Virus record (IMG/VR): IMGVR_UViG_3300017739_000089
Location: 1-26,197 of that record
Strand: one strand, 5' to 3'
Origin: a virus
Length of the DNA: 26,197 bases
The stretch's first letter is position 1; each line of letters begins with the position of its first letter. A program made the position numbers and the translations under genes. The notes beneath the pieces were generated by a model. It was given only the letters and a program-made list of their open reading frames with translations. It did no database searches and was not told the DNA's origin. Below, one piece after another: positions 8,175 to 15,707 of this stretch.

Positions 8175-8618
8175 ATGTTTGGATTACCATTAGAACTAAT
8201 CACAATGCTCTTCTCCACTATATTAGGTGGGGTCATGTCTATCTGGGGTCAGTCAATGAAGAACCGCCAGATGCAACAAGAAATGTTGATGCAACGTGCA
8301 GAGTTTAACAGAAATGCTGTAGCTGATGCAAGAAATGCAGGTAAGAATGACAAGCACTTTGCATGGACACGTAGGCTTATAGCTCTATCTGCTGTGTTCT
8401 CTATAATTGTATTGCCAAAGCTAGTCGCTGTATGGTATCCTGAAGTGAGTGTGTACGTAGGATACACTGAAGCTACTGGTGGTTTCTTTAGTTGGTTGTT
8501 TGGACCAGATGAAGCTATACAGTGGAAGATGGCTCAAGGCTTTGTAATTACACCACTAGATACACACATCGTATCAGCCATAGTAGGACTATACTTTGGC
8601 GCAGGGTTTACTAAATAG
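8175..8618 (+). CDS. Three-helix membrane protein, phage conserved
   Basis: A 147-residue protein with three hydrophobic segments: about residues 5-25 (LELITMLFSTILGGVMSIWG), 67-87 (LIALSAVFSIIVLPKLVAVWY) and 124-145 (ending VGLYFGAGF). Between the first two lies a charged helix rich in Gln, Met and Arg (MKNRQMQQEMLMQRAEF) that would face the cytoplasm or virion interior. A short SWLFGPDEAIQW stretch precedes the last segment. I recognise the type from marine podoviruses but know no proven function. A holin, or a virion protein that enters the host membrane at ejection, are the main options; the neighbouring muramidase fits both. Confidence 0.75.
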   Translation: MFGLPLELITMLFSTILGGVMSIWGQSMKNRQMQQEMLMQRAEFNRNAVADARNAGKNDKHFAWTRRLIALSAVFSIIVLPKLVAVWYPEVSVYVGYTEATGGFFSWLFGPDEAIQWKMAQGFVITPLDTHIVSAIVGLYFGAGFTK

Positions 8619-8629
8619 GATATAATAAC

Positions 8630-9184
8630 ATGGCATCATTTCTTGAAGCACCAATACCGGGACAGTCTCTGACAGATGAACCTAAGAACTGGCCTTGGGA
8701 GAATCCACCTGAGATGGTTGATCCTGATGAAGTAACTAAATATTACATCAATAGATTAGCTGATGAAGAGGTTATGGATGATCTGTCTGTGCTCTTTGGT
8801 GGTGACATGCCTGTAGCTCCCTTTGTTAAAACGCTAATGACTACAGGTGTTATGAACGGACTGCACAGTGTGGATGTAAGCTTGATTGTAGCTCCTGTCA
8901 TACACGAGTTCATCAAAGCATCGATGACTACATATGGCATAGAAGTAAGAGATGACATTGAAGACCCTGAAGAGGCACTCAAAGATCGTGAGAAAAAACG
9001 ATTAGCACTAGCTATAGAGTTAGCTGTAGCAGATGCTAAGGGTGAAGAGGGTGATGTAGGTATGGACTTGTTGAAGACATTACAAGGTACTTTGGAAGAA
9101 GAAACAGATGATGTGCCACAGCAAGAAGAAATGGAAGTAAGCGAAATGTCTGAACCCCAAGGCTTGATGGCAAGAGGAGCTTAG
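8630..9184 (+). CDS. Conserved marine phage virion protein, function unknown
   Basis: A 184-residue acidic protein. It opens with MASFLEAPIPGQSLTDEP and a Trp/Pro-rich stretch (KNWPWENPPEMVDPDE), then a helical core (about residues 35-110, containing FVKTLMTTGVMNGLHSVDVS) and an acidic Glu-rich tail. No membrane segment survives scrutiny; the core is only mildly hydrophobic. It resembles a family that recurs in marine podoviruses beside internal virion genes, so I call it structural or a chaperone for that block, with no known activity. It starts 11 bases after the membrane protein and ends 3 bases before the 631-residue gene. Confidence 0.75.
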   Translation: MASFLEAPIPGQSLTDEPKNWPWENPPEMVDPDEVTKYYINRLADEEVMDDLSVLFGGDMPVAPFVKTLMTTGVMNGLHSVDVSLIVAPVIHEFIKASMTTYGIEVRDDIEDPEEALKDREKKRLALAIELAVADAKGEEGDVGMDLLKTLQGTLEEETDDVPQQEEMEVSEMSEPQGLMARGA

Positions 9185-9187
9185 AAT

Positions 9188-11083
9188 ATGGGATTTGATT
9201 GGAGAGAGTTCGCTGCAGGGTTTGCTGAAACAGCAGCAGCGAACATAAAAGAGAAAAAGAAAGAAGCTCGTAAATTCGAGTTAGAGCAAGAGCAGTTAGC
9301 TAAAGATAACATTATGAAAATCTCTAGGCGTAACTCTGTAGTGAACGAGGTGCTAGGACTTACTAACTACTTAGAGGATCAAGGTGTAAGTACAGCGCAG
9401 ATGCAAGCTGCAATAGCAAGTGGACCTCAAGCTATACAAGACTTATCTACTAAAGTTAGAACAGCAGTTGAGGCTAATGGTGGTAGAAAGCTAAGTGATA
9501 CTGAAGTAGACATGATCATAAAACTACCAGAGGGTTTTCAACCTCTTGACATGAATATGGATGAATACGTAAGAAAAACGTATGGCCTTGGCTTAGAAAC
9601 AAAAGGTGCTACTGCAGAAAAACCAGACATAGGTTTCTTTGATAGACTTACTGGTGAAGCGGCTATGATGAGTTCTAAGTACAAACTTGGCAGTGATATT
9701 ATCTATGATGGATATACTGCTGAAGATATAAATATGTTAGCACGACAGCAAGAGTATGAAGCTATACAGCCATCTACGTATGCTACAATAGCAGACTTAA
9801 AACGCTTTGATTTAAAAGCTAAGAAGTTTGTACTTGATAGTATTGTAACTTTGAAAAAAGACAGAGAAGAGCTAGACCCTGCATACAAAGCTGCTTTAGA
9901 TACGCTAGAAACATTCGATGAAAGAGGTGGGCTAACTCAACTTGAACTTGACCTAAAAGCAAATCCAGATAGTGCAAATATAAAACAACAAATAGCTGAA
10001 TATAAATCTGCACAGAACAAAGTAAAATCTATAGAGATGCCTCTCTACCAAATGGTTTACGATGATGCCATAGATACATATGGACTAGCTGCCTTTGAAG
10101 ATTTAGAGACTAGTATGTTAGCCAACGTAGGCGAAGAGTACGTAGAAAACCTACGTGAATTATTGTTTCCTGGAATGAAACAGACCATAGATACAAGTAG
10201 TGCTGTTGATGCAGAAACTATTGAAGCACTAGGAAAAGTACCTACAACTAAGAAAATATTTGAGGACATTCAGTTTACCGTAACAAAGTCTGACTCAGAA
10301 GGTAATCCTCTTGAGGTCACAACTGATGGTGGTAATACTTATACACCAGAGAGTGAAGGGTGGGATGTACTAGTACAGCATCTAAACAAGAAAGAAATAC
10401 CTGTAGGTCCAGTAGAAGAGCAAGCCCTCAAAAGATTAAACCTAGAAGAGATAGACACTACACAGAACGTAGTAACTAGTGAAATTAAAACAGAAGATCC
10501 TGTAGAGAAAAAGGTTGAGCTAGAACCTCCTGAGCAAGAACGTGAAGTAGAAGCCACAACTGAAACTGCAGAAGAAATGGGTATACGTAAAGCTGCGCTG
10601 TACATGGACAGAGATAGAGTTACCTTTGAAGAGTGGGAAGAGATGGGTCCAAACGCTAGAAAGCTACTTGGTCTACCTACATCTAAGGTTGGTGCACAAA
10701 ATGCTACAGAGAATGGCTTCATAGAGTTGCCTCAAGGTAAGGTAAATCGTGAAACTATTGCTGCACGTATGGCAGAGCTAGAGCCAGGTTCTAAAAAAGT
10801 ATTAAGCTTAAGAGATAAACTTAAACGCTTATTTCCTAAAACTACAGATGAAGAAATAGAAACAGGTATGGATACAGGTACTATTACAGAATTAGACATA
10901 TCTGTAATGGCTGACTTTGGTGAAGACATATTTAAGTATATGCAAGAGCAAGGTATAGATGAAAATGCTGATACCTTTGACATCATGAGAGCACTCAGTG
11001 AGTGGGCAGATGCAAACAATAAGAGACTGCCATACAACACAGGATTCCTAACTGTACAATTTCAAAAAGCACTTAGAGGATAG
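9188..11083 (+). CDS. Putative internal virion / ejection protein, 631 residues
   Basis: The ATG at 9188 has AGAGGAG upstream. The N-terminal 50 residues form a strong amphipathic helix, first Ala-rich (FAAGFAETAAANI) and then Lys/Glu-rich (KEKKKEARKFELEQEQLA), suitable for membrane contact or coiled-coil assembly. The middle (about 60-340) is mostly helical, with no catalytic motif. Residues about 420-475 are a Glu-rich linker (VEKKVELEPPEQEREVEAT). The last 160 residues look like a helical repeat domain. It sits between the 184- and 1168-residue virion genes. By place, size and composition it could correspond to a T7 gp15-like core protein, but I see no direct sequence match. Confidence 0.7.
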   Translation: MGFDWREFAAGFAETAAANIKEKKKEARKFELEQEQLAKDNIMKISRRNSVVNEVLGLTNYLEDQGVSTAQMQAAIASGPQAIQDLSTKVRTAVEANGGRKLSDTEVDMIIKLPEGFQPLDMNMDEYVRKTYGLGLETKGATAEKPDIGFFDRLTGEAAMMSSKYKLGSDIIYDGYTAEDINMLARQQEYEAIQPSTYATIADLKRFDLKAKKFVLDSIVTLKKDREELDPAYKAALDTLETFDERGGLTQLELDLKANPDSANIKQQIAEYKSAQNKVKSIEMPLYQMVYDDAIDTYGLAAFEDLETSMLANVGEEYVENLRELLFPGMKQTIDTSSAVDAETIEALGKVPTTKKIFEDIQFTVTKSDSEGNPLEVTTDGGNTYTPESEGWDVLVQHLNKKEIPVGPVEEQALKRLNLEEIDTTQNVVTSEIKTEDPVEKKVELEPPEQEREVEATTETAEEMGIRKAALYMDRDRVTFEEWEEMGPNARKLLGLPTSKVGAQNATENGFIELPQGKVNRETIAARMAELEPGSKKVLSLRDKLKRLFPKTTDEEIETGMDTGTITELDISVMADFGEDIFKYMQEQGIDENADTFDIMRALSEWADANNKRLPYNTGFLTVQFQKALRG

Positions 11084-11092
11084 AGTATTAAT

Positions 11093-14000
11093 ATGAGTGA
11101 TTCCTTCCTAGACTTGATGGATCAGTATGGCGTTACAAAAGATGACATACTTGCGCCTAGTCGTATTGAGCCACCAACCGTAGAACAAGCAGAGCCTGTA
11201 CCTGTAAGTAGTCAGAACGAACTTGTTGATAAAGGTGGTAAACTTAAGAAGAAAGATTTGTACGAGGCTTCTAACTTACGCACTATACGTAGATATATGG
11301 TGTCTCGCAGAGGCATACAGTATAACGACAAGAGTGATGAAGATGTTGTAGAAGAGTTTGTAGATCATATGCGTAGCTTCAACACCAATATCATAAACAC
11401 AGGTGGTGAAGTAAGACACATCACAAATGCGAGTCAGCAAGATAAAGCAGTGGCAGGTAATGCATATAAGCTGTACGATCAGCTAGGTAATGTGTTTGTA
11501 AACGATGGGTTCTACGGTGCAGTAGATGGTGTGTTTGACTATATCCAAGCTGCAGCTACAGATCCTTCCAACTATATTGGTCTACTTACTGGTGGTTTAG
11601 GTAAAGCTGCATCTCTAGGTATAACACAAGGTGGCAAACAATTAGTCAAAAAAGCTGCTATAGAAGCAGGACAAAGAGCAGCCAAATCTGGTGCGACAAC
11701 ACAAGGTGCTAAGAAAGCAGCAGACAAAGCAGCAGAACGTGTAGCCCAACGCATAGTAGAATCAAGCATAAAAGGTCCTGCAGCTAAGAAGTTACAAGAA
11801 CGTGTAGCTCTACAAGAACAGCGTAACTTTATATATAACGCCAAGAAGAAAGCACAGAAAGAGTTCTTAGATGAAAGGGCTAGGAAAGGTGTGCGTGGTT
11901 CTCTGTTAGCTACCACAGGTATTGATGGATCACTAGCTATGCTGCACGACAACATGATACAGAATGTCATGCTAGATGCAGGAGCACAAGAAGAGTACAG
12001 CATGTTACAAACAGGATTTAGTTCTGCGCTAGGTCTTGTTGGCGGTGGTGCTCAACTTGTAGGTGGTAAACTGAAAGGTGTGAGTGGCCTCAAAGACACC
12101 AAAGGTAAACTTGTTGCAGGTAAACGTAAGGCAGAGTTAGAGGCTGACATTGAAGGTAAGCTTTTAGTGCCTCTATCTGATAAGTCTATGAATAAGTTTA
12201 CAACTGATGTAAACAAAGCGTTAGACTCTTGGGAACAGAAGTGGAAGCGTGGAGATAATATGTTCCAAGCAGGTGTTATGCCAGCAGAGTTTTTGGACAC
12301 TATCATGCGTGGCGAAGATGGCAAGGGTGGTATAGCTAAAATATACTTAGATGAAGTAGGTAAGCCTCTACCTAAAAATGTACGTGTCACAGATGTAATG
12401 ACTAACACACTGAGACAAATGCCTGAAGACGAGTTACAAGCTATATCCAAGCGTATGCAGCCTTTGGTTGGTTACACTCTAGGAGACACAACAGAAATAG
12501 CACAGGAGATAGGTGACTACATTGCCTCTAATGTTCGTAGAGGTATGACTTATGGTGCAGTGATGTCAGCTACACGTAGGACAGTAGATGCAGGTCTTGT
12601 AGCAGGACACAACGCAATGTTTAACTTGGTACGTAATCCACAGCTAAAAGAGCAGATGGAAGAAGAAATACTCAAGGCTACAGGAAAAGTAAAACGTCCT
12701 AAGATAGGAGCGTACACTCAGAGTGTGTGGCGTAGATTGCTTATCTCCTCACCTGCTACAACAGGCTTGAACATTGCAGGTTTCTCACAGTTCTATATCG
12801 GTTCTACACTGGCTGATGTATCAACAGGTGGTATGTATATGCTTGGTGGTTTAGCAACAGGTGGTAAATTTACTAAGACAGGATCAGAACTACTACGTAA
12901 AAGCAAAGTGTTTGGTCAGATACAAGCACAGAAGATGCGTAACTTGATGGACCCATACACTACTCATGATTCTTACATGGACTTCTTATCTCAAAATAGA
13001 GACATAGAGAAAGTTTTGTTTGAAAGTGTTACTGGTGGTATTGAAAGATCAGGTAGACGTTTTGATATTGACCCTGATGCTAAATGGTTTAAAGGTGTAG
13101 AAGCTGTAGCTAATGGTGCTAATCGTCTAACAGGTGTGCGAGTACAAGATACGTTTACTAAGTCTCAAATGTTTATGACTGAGCTAGACAAACGGCTACG
13201 ACTCAAGCATGACAGAACCTTAACAGACGTTCTTAACACAGGTAACATAGAACTAGTAGATGACAGCGTAGTTGGTGGTGCTATTGATACTACACTCAAG
13301 TCTGTATTCTCAAAAGATTACACCACAGATGATCAGCTTCTAAGAGGTGCAGCTAAATTAACAGAGAGTATTTCTAACATACCGTTGTTTGGTACAATAC
13401 TTCCTTTTGGTAGATTTTTCAACAACGTTGTAGCCACATCCTATCAATGGTCTGTAGGCGGTGGTGTACAACTTATGTCTGCTATAGCTAAATCAGAGAA
13501 GCGTAATGTTGAAACCCTAGAAGCTGCATCACGTAGTCTTGTGGGTGTAACAGCAATCAGTCTAGCTATGCAATATGACAAAGAGAGAAGTGACAAAGGT
13601 TTAGACGTATTTGAGATTGAAGGTACTGGTGGTGCTATTATAGATGCTCGTAACACATTTCCATTCTCTCTATGGTTGGCGGCAGGACGTATCGGTAGAC
13701 TCAGAGCAGAAGGTCAAGATGTACCAAAAGAAATGATGATCAAGTTTGGTGAACAAGTAGCTGTAGGACAGCTTGCTACAGACTTACAGTTTGGTAATGA
13801 TGTAACTAGAATTATGGACACGCTGATAAACCAAGATGTAGATCTAGCTCAAGCTTCTTTCAAAGAGATAGGAAAGTTTACAGGTAACTATGCTGCAGGT
13901 TTTACCAGACCACTTGATGCAGTAAATAAACTTACTGGATATGTTACAGACACAGATGCAGCAAGAGATATACGTCAAGCTGAAACAGGCGGTCAGATGT

Positions 14001-14599
14001 TTACACAAGGTGCAACACGATACTTTGATAATGTCATAGAAGCTATCACAGATAAAGCAGAAACAGTTTCAGGTGAAGAGCTAAGGGTTGCAAGTCGGCA
14101 AGGTAAAGTACAGGATGCAAATCCTATGGCTAGAATCTTTGGTATTACTGTTAAACCTGCACGTACATCTACAGAACAAGCATACTCAATGGCTAACATG
14201 CAAGATTGGACAGCCAGTGAACGAACAAGTATGGCTGCTTACGATACAATATTTAATGAGTCGGTTGCTCCTGAGTTAGAAAGAGCTACGGATAACTTGC
14301 TTAGGGATAAGAAGTTTATAAACGCTGACCTTGTAGGTAAACGTGCTATGCTTAAGTCAGTTGTGTCTGAGGTGAAGAAAGATTTACGTAAGGTACTAAA
14401 GAAGTATGGCACTAGTGAGACTAAGCTAGGTGCAATGAGAGCTAAAGCTACAGAGCATGGCAATAAAGAATTACGTAGTAAGGCTATGAAAGCAATGAGA
14501 GAACGGTATGGCTTTGAAGGAGGTATACGTGATATGACAATCACAGAGTTACACTACTTCATGGATTACGTAGATTACTTAAAAGATTATTACAAATAA
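11093..14599 (+). CDS. Giant internal virion / DNA ejection protein, 1168 residues
   Basis: The last gene of the structural arm. It starts nine bases after its neighbour and ends just before the terminator. After a helical start, residues about 140-180 hold a Gly-rich amphipathic stretch (AAATDPSNYIGLLTGGLGKAA) and then a long Ala/Lys/Arg-rich helix (about 180-270). Gly-rich hydrophobic segments recur near residues 300-330, 550-590 (TTGLNIAGFSQFYIG) and 758-785 (SIPLFGTILPFGRFF). The C-terminal 150 residues are charged and helical. Length and mixed membrane-active character are like T7 gp16 (1318 residues), which lines the ejection channel. I see no transglycosylase or peptidase motif; wall cleavage may be delegated to the GH108 protein. 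The ejection role is inference. Confidence 0.7.
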   Translation: MSDSFLDLMDQYGVTKDDILAPSRIEPPTVEQAEPVPVSSQNELVDKGGKLKKKDLYEASNLRTIRRYMVSRRGIQYNDKSDEDVVEEFVDHMRSFNTNIINTGGEVRHITNASQQDKAVAGNAYKLYDQLGNVFVNDGFYGAVDGVFDYIQAAATDPSNYIGLLTGGLGKAASLGITQGGKQLVKKAAIEAGQRAAKSGATTQGAKKAADKAAERVAQRIVESSIKGPAAKKLQERVALQEQRNFIYNAKKKAQKEFLDERARKGVRGSLLATTGIDGSLAMLHDNMIQNVMLDAGAQEEYSMLQTGFSSALGLVGGGAQLVGGKLKGVSGLKDTKGKLVAGKRKAELEADIEGKLLVPLSDKSMNKFTTDVNKALDSWEQKWKRGDNMFQAGVMPAEFLDTIMRGEDGKGGIAKIYLDEVGKPLPKNVRVTDVMTNTLRQMPEDELQAISKRMQPLVGYTLGDTTEIAQEIGDYIASNVRRGMTYGAVMSATRRTVDAGLVAGHNAMFNLVRNPQLKEQMEEEILKATGKVKRPKIGAYTQSVWRRLLISSPATTGLNIAGFSQFYIGSTLADVSTGGMYMLGGLATGGKFTKTGSELLRKSKVFGQIQAQKMRNLMDPYTTHDSYMDFLSQNRDIEKVLFESVTGGIERSGRRFDIDPDAKWFKGVEAVANGANRLTGVRVQDTFTKSQMFMTELDKRLRLKHDRTLTDVLNTGNIELVDDSVVGGAIDTTLKSVFSKDYTTDDQLLRGAAKLTESISNIPLFGTILPFGRFFNNVVATSYQWSVGGGVQLMSAIAKSEKRNVETLEAASRSLVGVTAISLAMQYDKERSDKGLDVFEIEGTGGAIIDARNTFPFSLWLAAGRIGRLRAEGQDVPKEMMIKFGEQVAVGQLATDLQFGNDVTRIMDTLINQDVDLAQASFKEIGKFTGNYAAGFTRPLDAVNKLTGYVTDTDAARDIRQAETGGQMFTQGATRYFDNVIEAITDKAETVSGEELRVASRQGKVQDANPMARIFGITVKPARTSTEQAYSMANMQDWTASERTSMAAYDTIFNESVAPELERATDNLLRDKKFINADLVGKRAMLKSVVSEVKKDLRKVLKKYGTSETKLGAMRAKATEHGNKELRSKAMKAMRERYGFEGGIRDMTITELHYFMDYVDYLKDYYK

Positions 14600-14601
14600 A
14601 T

Positions 14602-14630
14602 AGGGGCGCATTTAGCGCCCTTACTTTTTT
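14602..14630. terminator. Bidirectional rho-independent terminator between converging arms
   Basis: The stem is GGGCGC at 14604-14609 paired with GCGCCC at 14615-14620, with a five-base ATTTA loop. A G-T and an A-T pair (14602-14603 with 14621-14622) extend it. On the plus strand it is followed by TTACTTTTTT; on the minus strand by a weaker T-rich run (TATTTATTTG). It lies between the stop of the 1168-residue gene and the stop of the last minus-strand gene, so it can end transcription from both sides. Confidence 0.85.
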
Positions 14631-14827
14631 ATACCATTGAGTCTTGAGCTACGCTCTGCCCATAGTTGTACTATAATTAAATGTTTTATAGCTTCTCTTG
14701 TTTCCGTAGTGTGATACAGATTGTCAGTTATAAACTTATCCAACGCTTCTATGCGTTCCTGTATCCCTTCTATAAAATGCTCGTGTCTCCTAGATACAAA
14801 GTCTTTCGCTTCTTTTTCTAGGCTCAT
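14621..14827 (-). CDS. Short helical protein, resembles the Acb2/Tad1 hairpin family (candidate anti-defence)
   Basis: A 68-residue, all-helical, soluble protein and the last gene of the minus-strand operon. Its ATG follows AGGAGG by 12 bases. The pattern is a long helix (ERIEALDKFITDNL), a short turn (TTET) and a second helix, REAIKHLIIVQLWAERSSRL, with R44-E45-A46 and W56-A57. It recalls proteins annotated as Acb2/Tad1 hairpin domain, in which SRE(A/L)SLALTKLEEAVMWAN is typical. Proven members bind cyclic nucleotides and block CBASS or Thoeris signalling. The match is by memory of the motif only, and the LALTKLEE core is not kept, so function is a hypothesis. The coding call is firm: clean start, good ribosome site and operon fit. 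Confidence 0.75.
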   Translation of the reverse strand: MSLEKEAKDFVSRRHEHFIEGIQERIEALDKFITDNLYHTTETREAIKHLIIVQLWAERSSRLNGIKK

Positions 14828-14833
14828 AGTTGA

Positions 14834-15025
14834 CTATGCCTCCTGTGGTATCTCAGTACAGTAAGCAAATACATTTGAGTTAGGTGATGGTCTAGTGTTC
14901 ATAAGATCAGTACGGATAGTTACCGCACTTCGTTTACAATCTTCTAAACTAGAATAAACTGTATTGACTGCTTGTACTTGTACAAAACCACTTCCAATAG
15001 AAAGTATAAACACTAAGACATACAT
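14834..15025 (-). CDS. Small exported protein with two cysteines
   Basis: A 63-residue protein whose ATG overlaps the stop of the upstream gene by one base (TAATG). Residues 1-19 are a hydrophobic signal-like segment ending VQVQA, a plausible signal peptidase site. The mature part would be about 44 residues with Cys30 and Cys56, able to form a disulfide. It resembles the 65-residue product at 24338-24535 (M-aromatic-x-LVFI start, a TY/VY-xx-(L/M)-xx-C helix, a second Cys 23-26 residues later). Function is unknown; a periplasmic or membrane-bound role, for example superinfection exclusion, is possible but unproven. Confidence 0.7.
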   Translation of the reverse strand: MYVLVFILSIGSGFVQVQAVNTVYSSLEDCKRSAVTIRTDLMNTRPSPNSNVFAYCTEIPQEA

Positions 15026-15207
15026 TATTCTGACTCTACAGGAATAGGATCGTCAGTAGTTATGTCTTTAATAACGTCTACACTTTTCTCGTAAACAACT
15101 ACGCCTGTTTCCCAAGTGGCTTTAGCTACAGGTTTAGCTACATCATTATAGCTTCCATAAATCGTTAAAGCGTATACCACTGGTACTAATAAATTAAATA
15201 ACAACAT
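15025..15207 (-). CDS. Small membrane or exported protein
   Basis: A 60-residue protein with AAGGAG about 8 bases before its ATG. Residues 1-18 are hydrophobic (MLLFNLLVPVVYALTIYG) and could be a signal peptide or an anchor; the rest is polar, with an amphipathic middle (VAKPVAKATWETGVVVYEKS) and an acidic end. There are no Cys residues. The gene is followed by, and overlaps by one base, the two-cysteine exported protein, so the two may act together at the inner membrane. The 41 bases before it are the largest gap near this end of the operon. No family recognised. Confidence 0.65.
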   Translation of the reverse strand: MLLFNLLVPVVYALTIYGSYNDVAKPVAKATWETGVVVYEKSVDVIKDITTDDPIPVESE

Positions 15208-15248
15208 AAATAACTCCTTTGATTGTCGTTAAAATGATAACACAGTAA

Positions 15249-15704
15249 TTATACTATGTCTACTAATTCTGCTTCTTGGTATGGAATATGATAAAACGTT
15301 TCACCTTTTGGTATCCTGTAAGTAGGACCAGTAGCTTCTTTAATAACAGCGTCTATCATCTGTGTACCCTTTATCTTCCAAGCTTGATTATAATGTTTGT
15401 TAAAAACATAAAAGTATAAGTTCTCCAACTGATCTTTGTATTTCTCTATAAGTCTCCTCTTTCTCCCTGGTATTCGTATCTCTGACCAATACGTAGGCCA
15501 CTCCTCTTTCCACTGCGCTTTTCTTTCAGCTTCGTGAAAGTAAGTAACACCATCTTTTTCTGACACAACATCAGCATAGTAATCTTCTTTCTTACTTACA
15601 ATTATATGTCCTTCTGATTTTAAATACTTAATCAATGCTTCCTTAGACGGTGCGTCTACTTTGTCGTATACTTCTTTTTGGAATGGCCTAGTATACACTT
15701 TCAT
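15249..15704 (-). CDS. PD-(D/E)XK nuclease-like conserved phage protein
   Basis: A 151-residue protein with AGGGG before its ATG, three bases after the reductase stop codon. It starts with a basic stretch, then helix APSKEALIKYLKSEG. Residues 41-65 read DYYADVV, a turn, then YFHEAERKAQW, giving D45 and the pair E60-x-K62. This spacing fits the catalytic core of PD-(D/E)XK nucleases. The following block (EEWPTYWSEIRIPGRKRR) and the strand LENLYFYVFNKHYNQAW are conserved in similar phage proteins I remember, often found in replication operons. It might be a minor nuclease or a resolvase-like DNA-binding protein. The nuclease reading rests on the motif alone. Confidence 0.7.
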   Translation of the reverse strand: MKVYTRPFQKEVYDKVDAPSKEALIKYLKSEGHIIVSKKEDYYADVVSEKDGVTYFHEAERKAQWKEEWPTYWSEIRIPGRKRRLIEKYKDQLENLYFYVFNKHYNQAWKIKGTQMIDAVIKEATGPTYRIPKGETFYHIPYQEAELVDIV

Positions 15705-15707
15705 TAA

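Noticed and set aside
11572-12003. Minus-strand 143-residue frame inside the 1168-residue gene
   Set aside because: It is antisense to an Ala/Lys-rich helix; composition explains it and nothing supports translation.
15248-15253. An exact TATAAT on the minus strand before the 15025-15207 gene, as a promoter
   Set aside because: No -35-like sequence stands 15-19 bases upstream and there is no TGn extension. In an AT-rich sequence a lone TATAAT is expected by chance, so I did not list it as a promoter.
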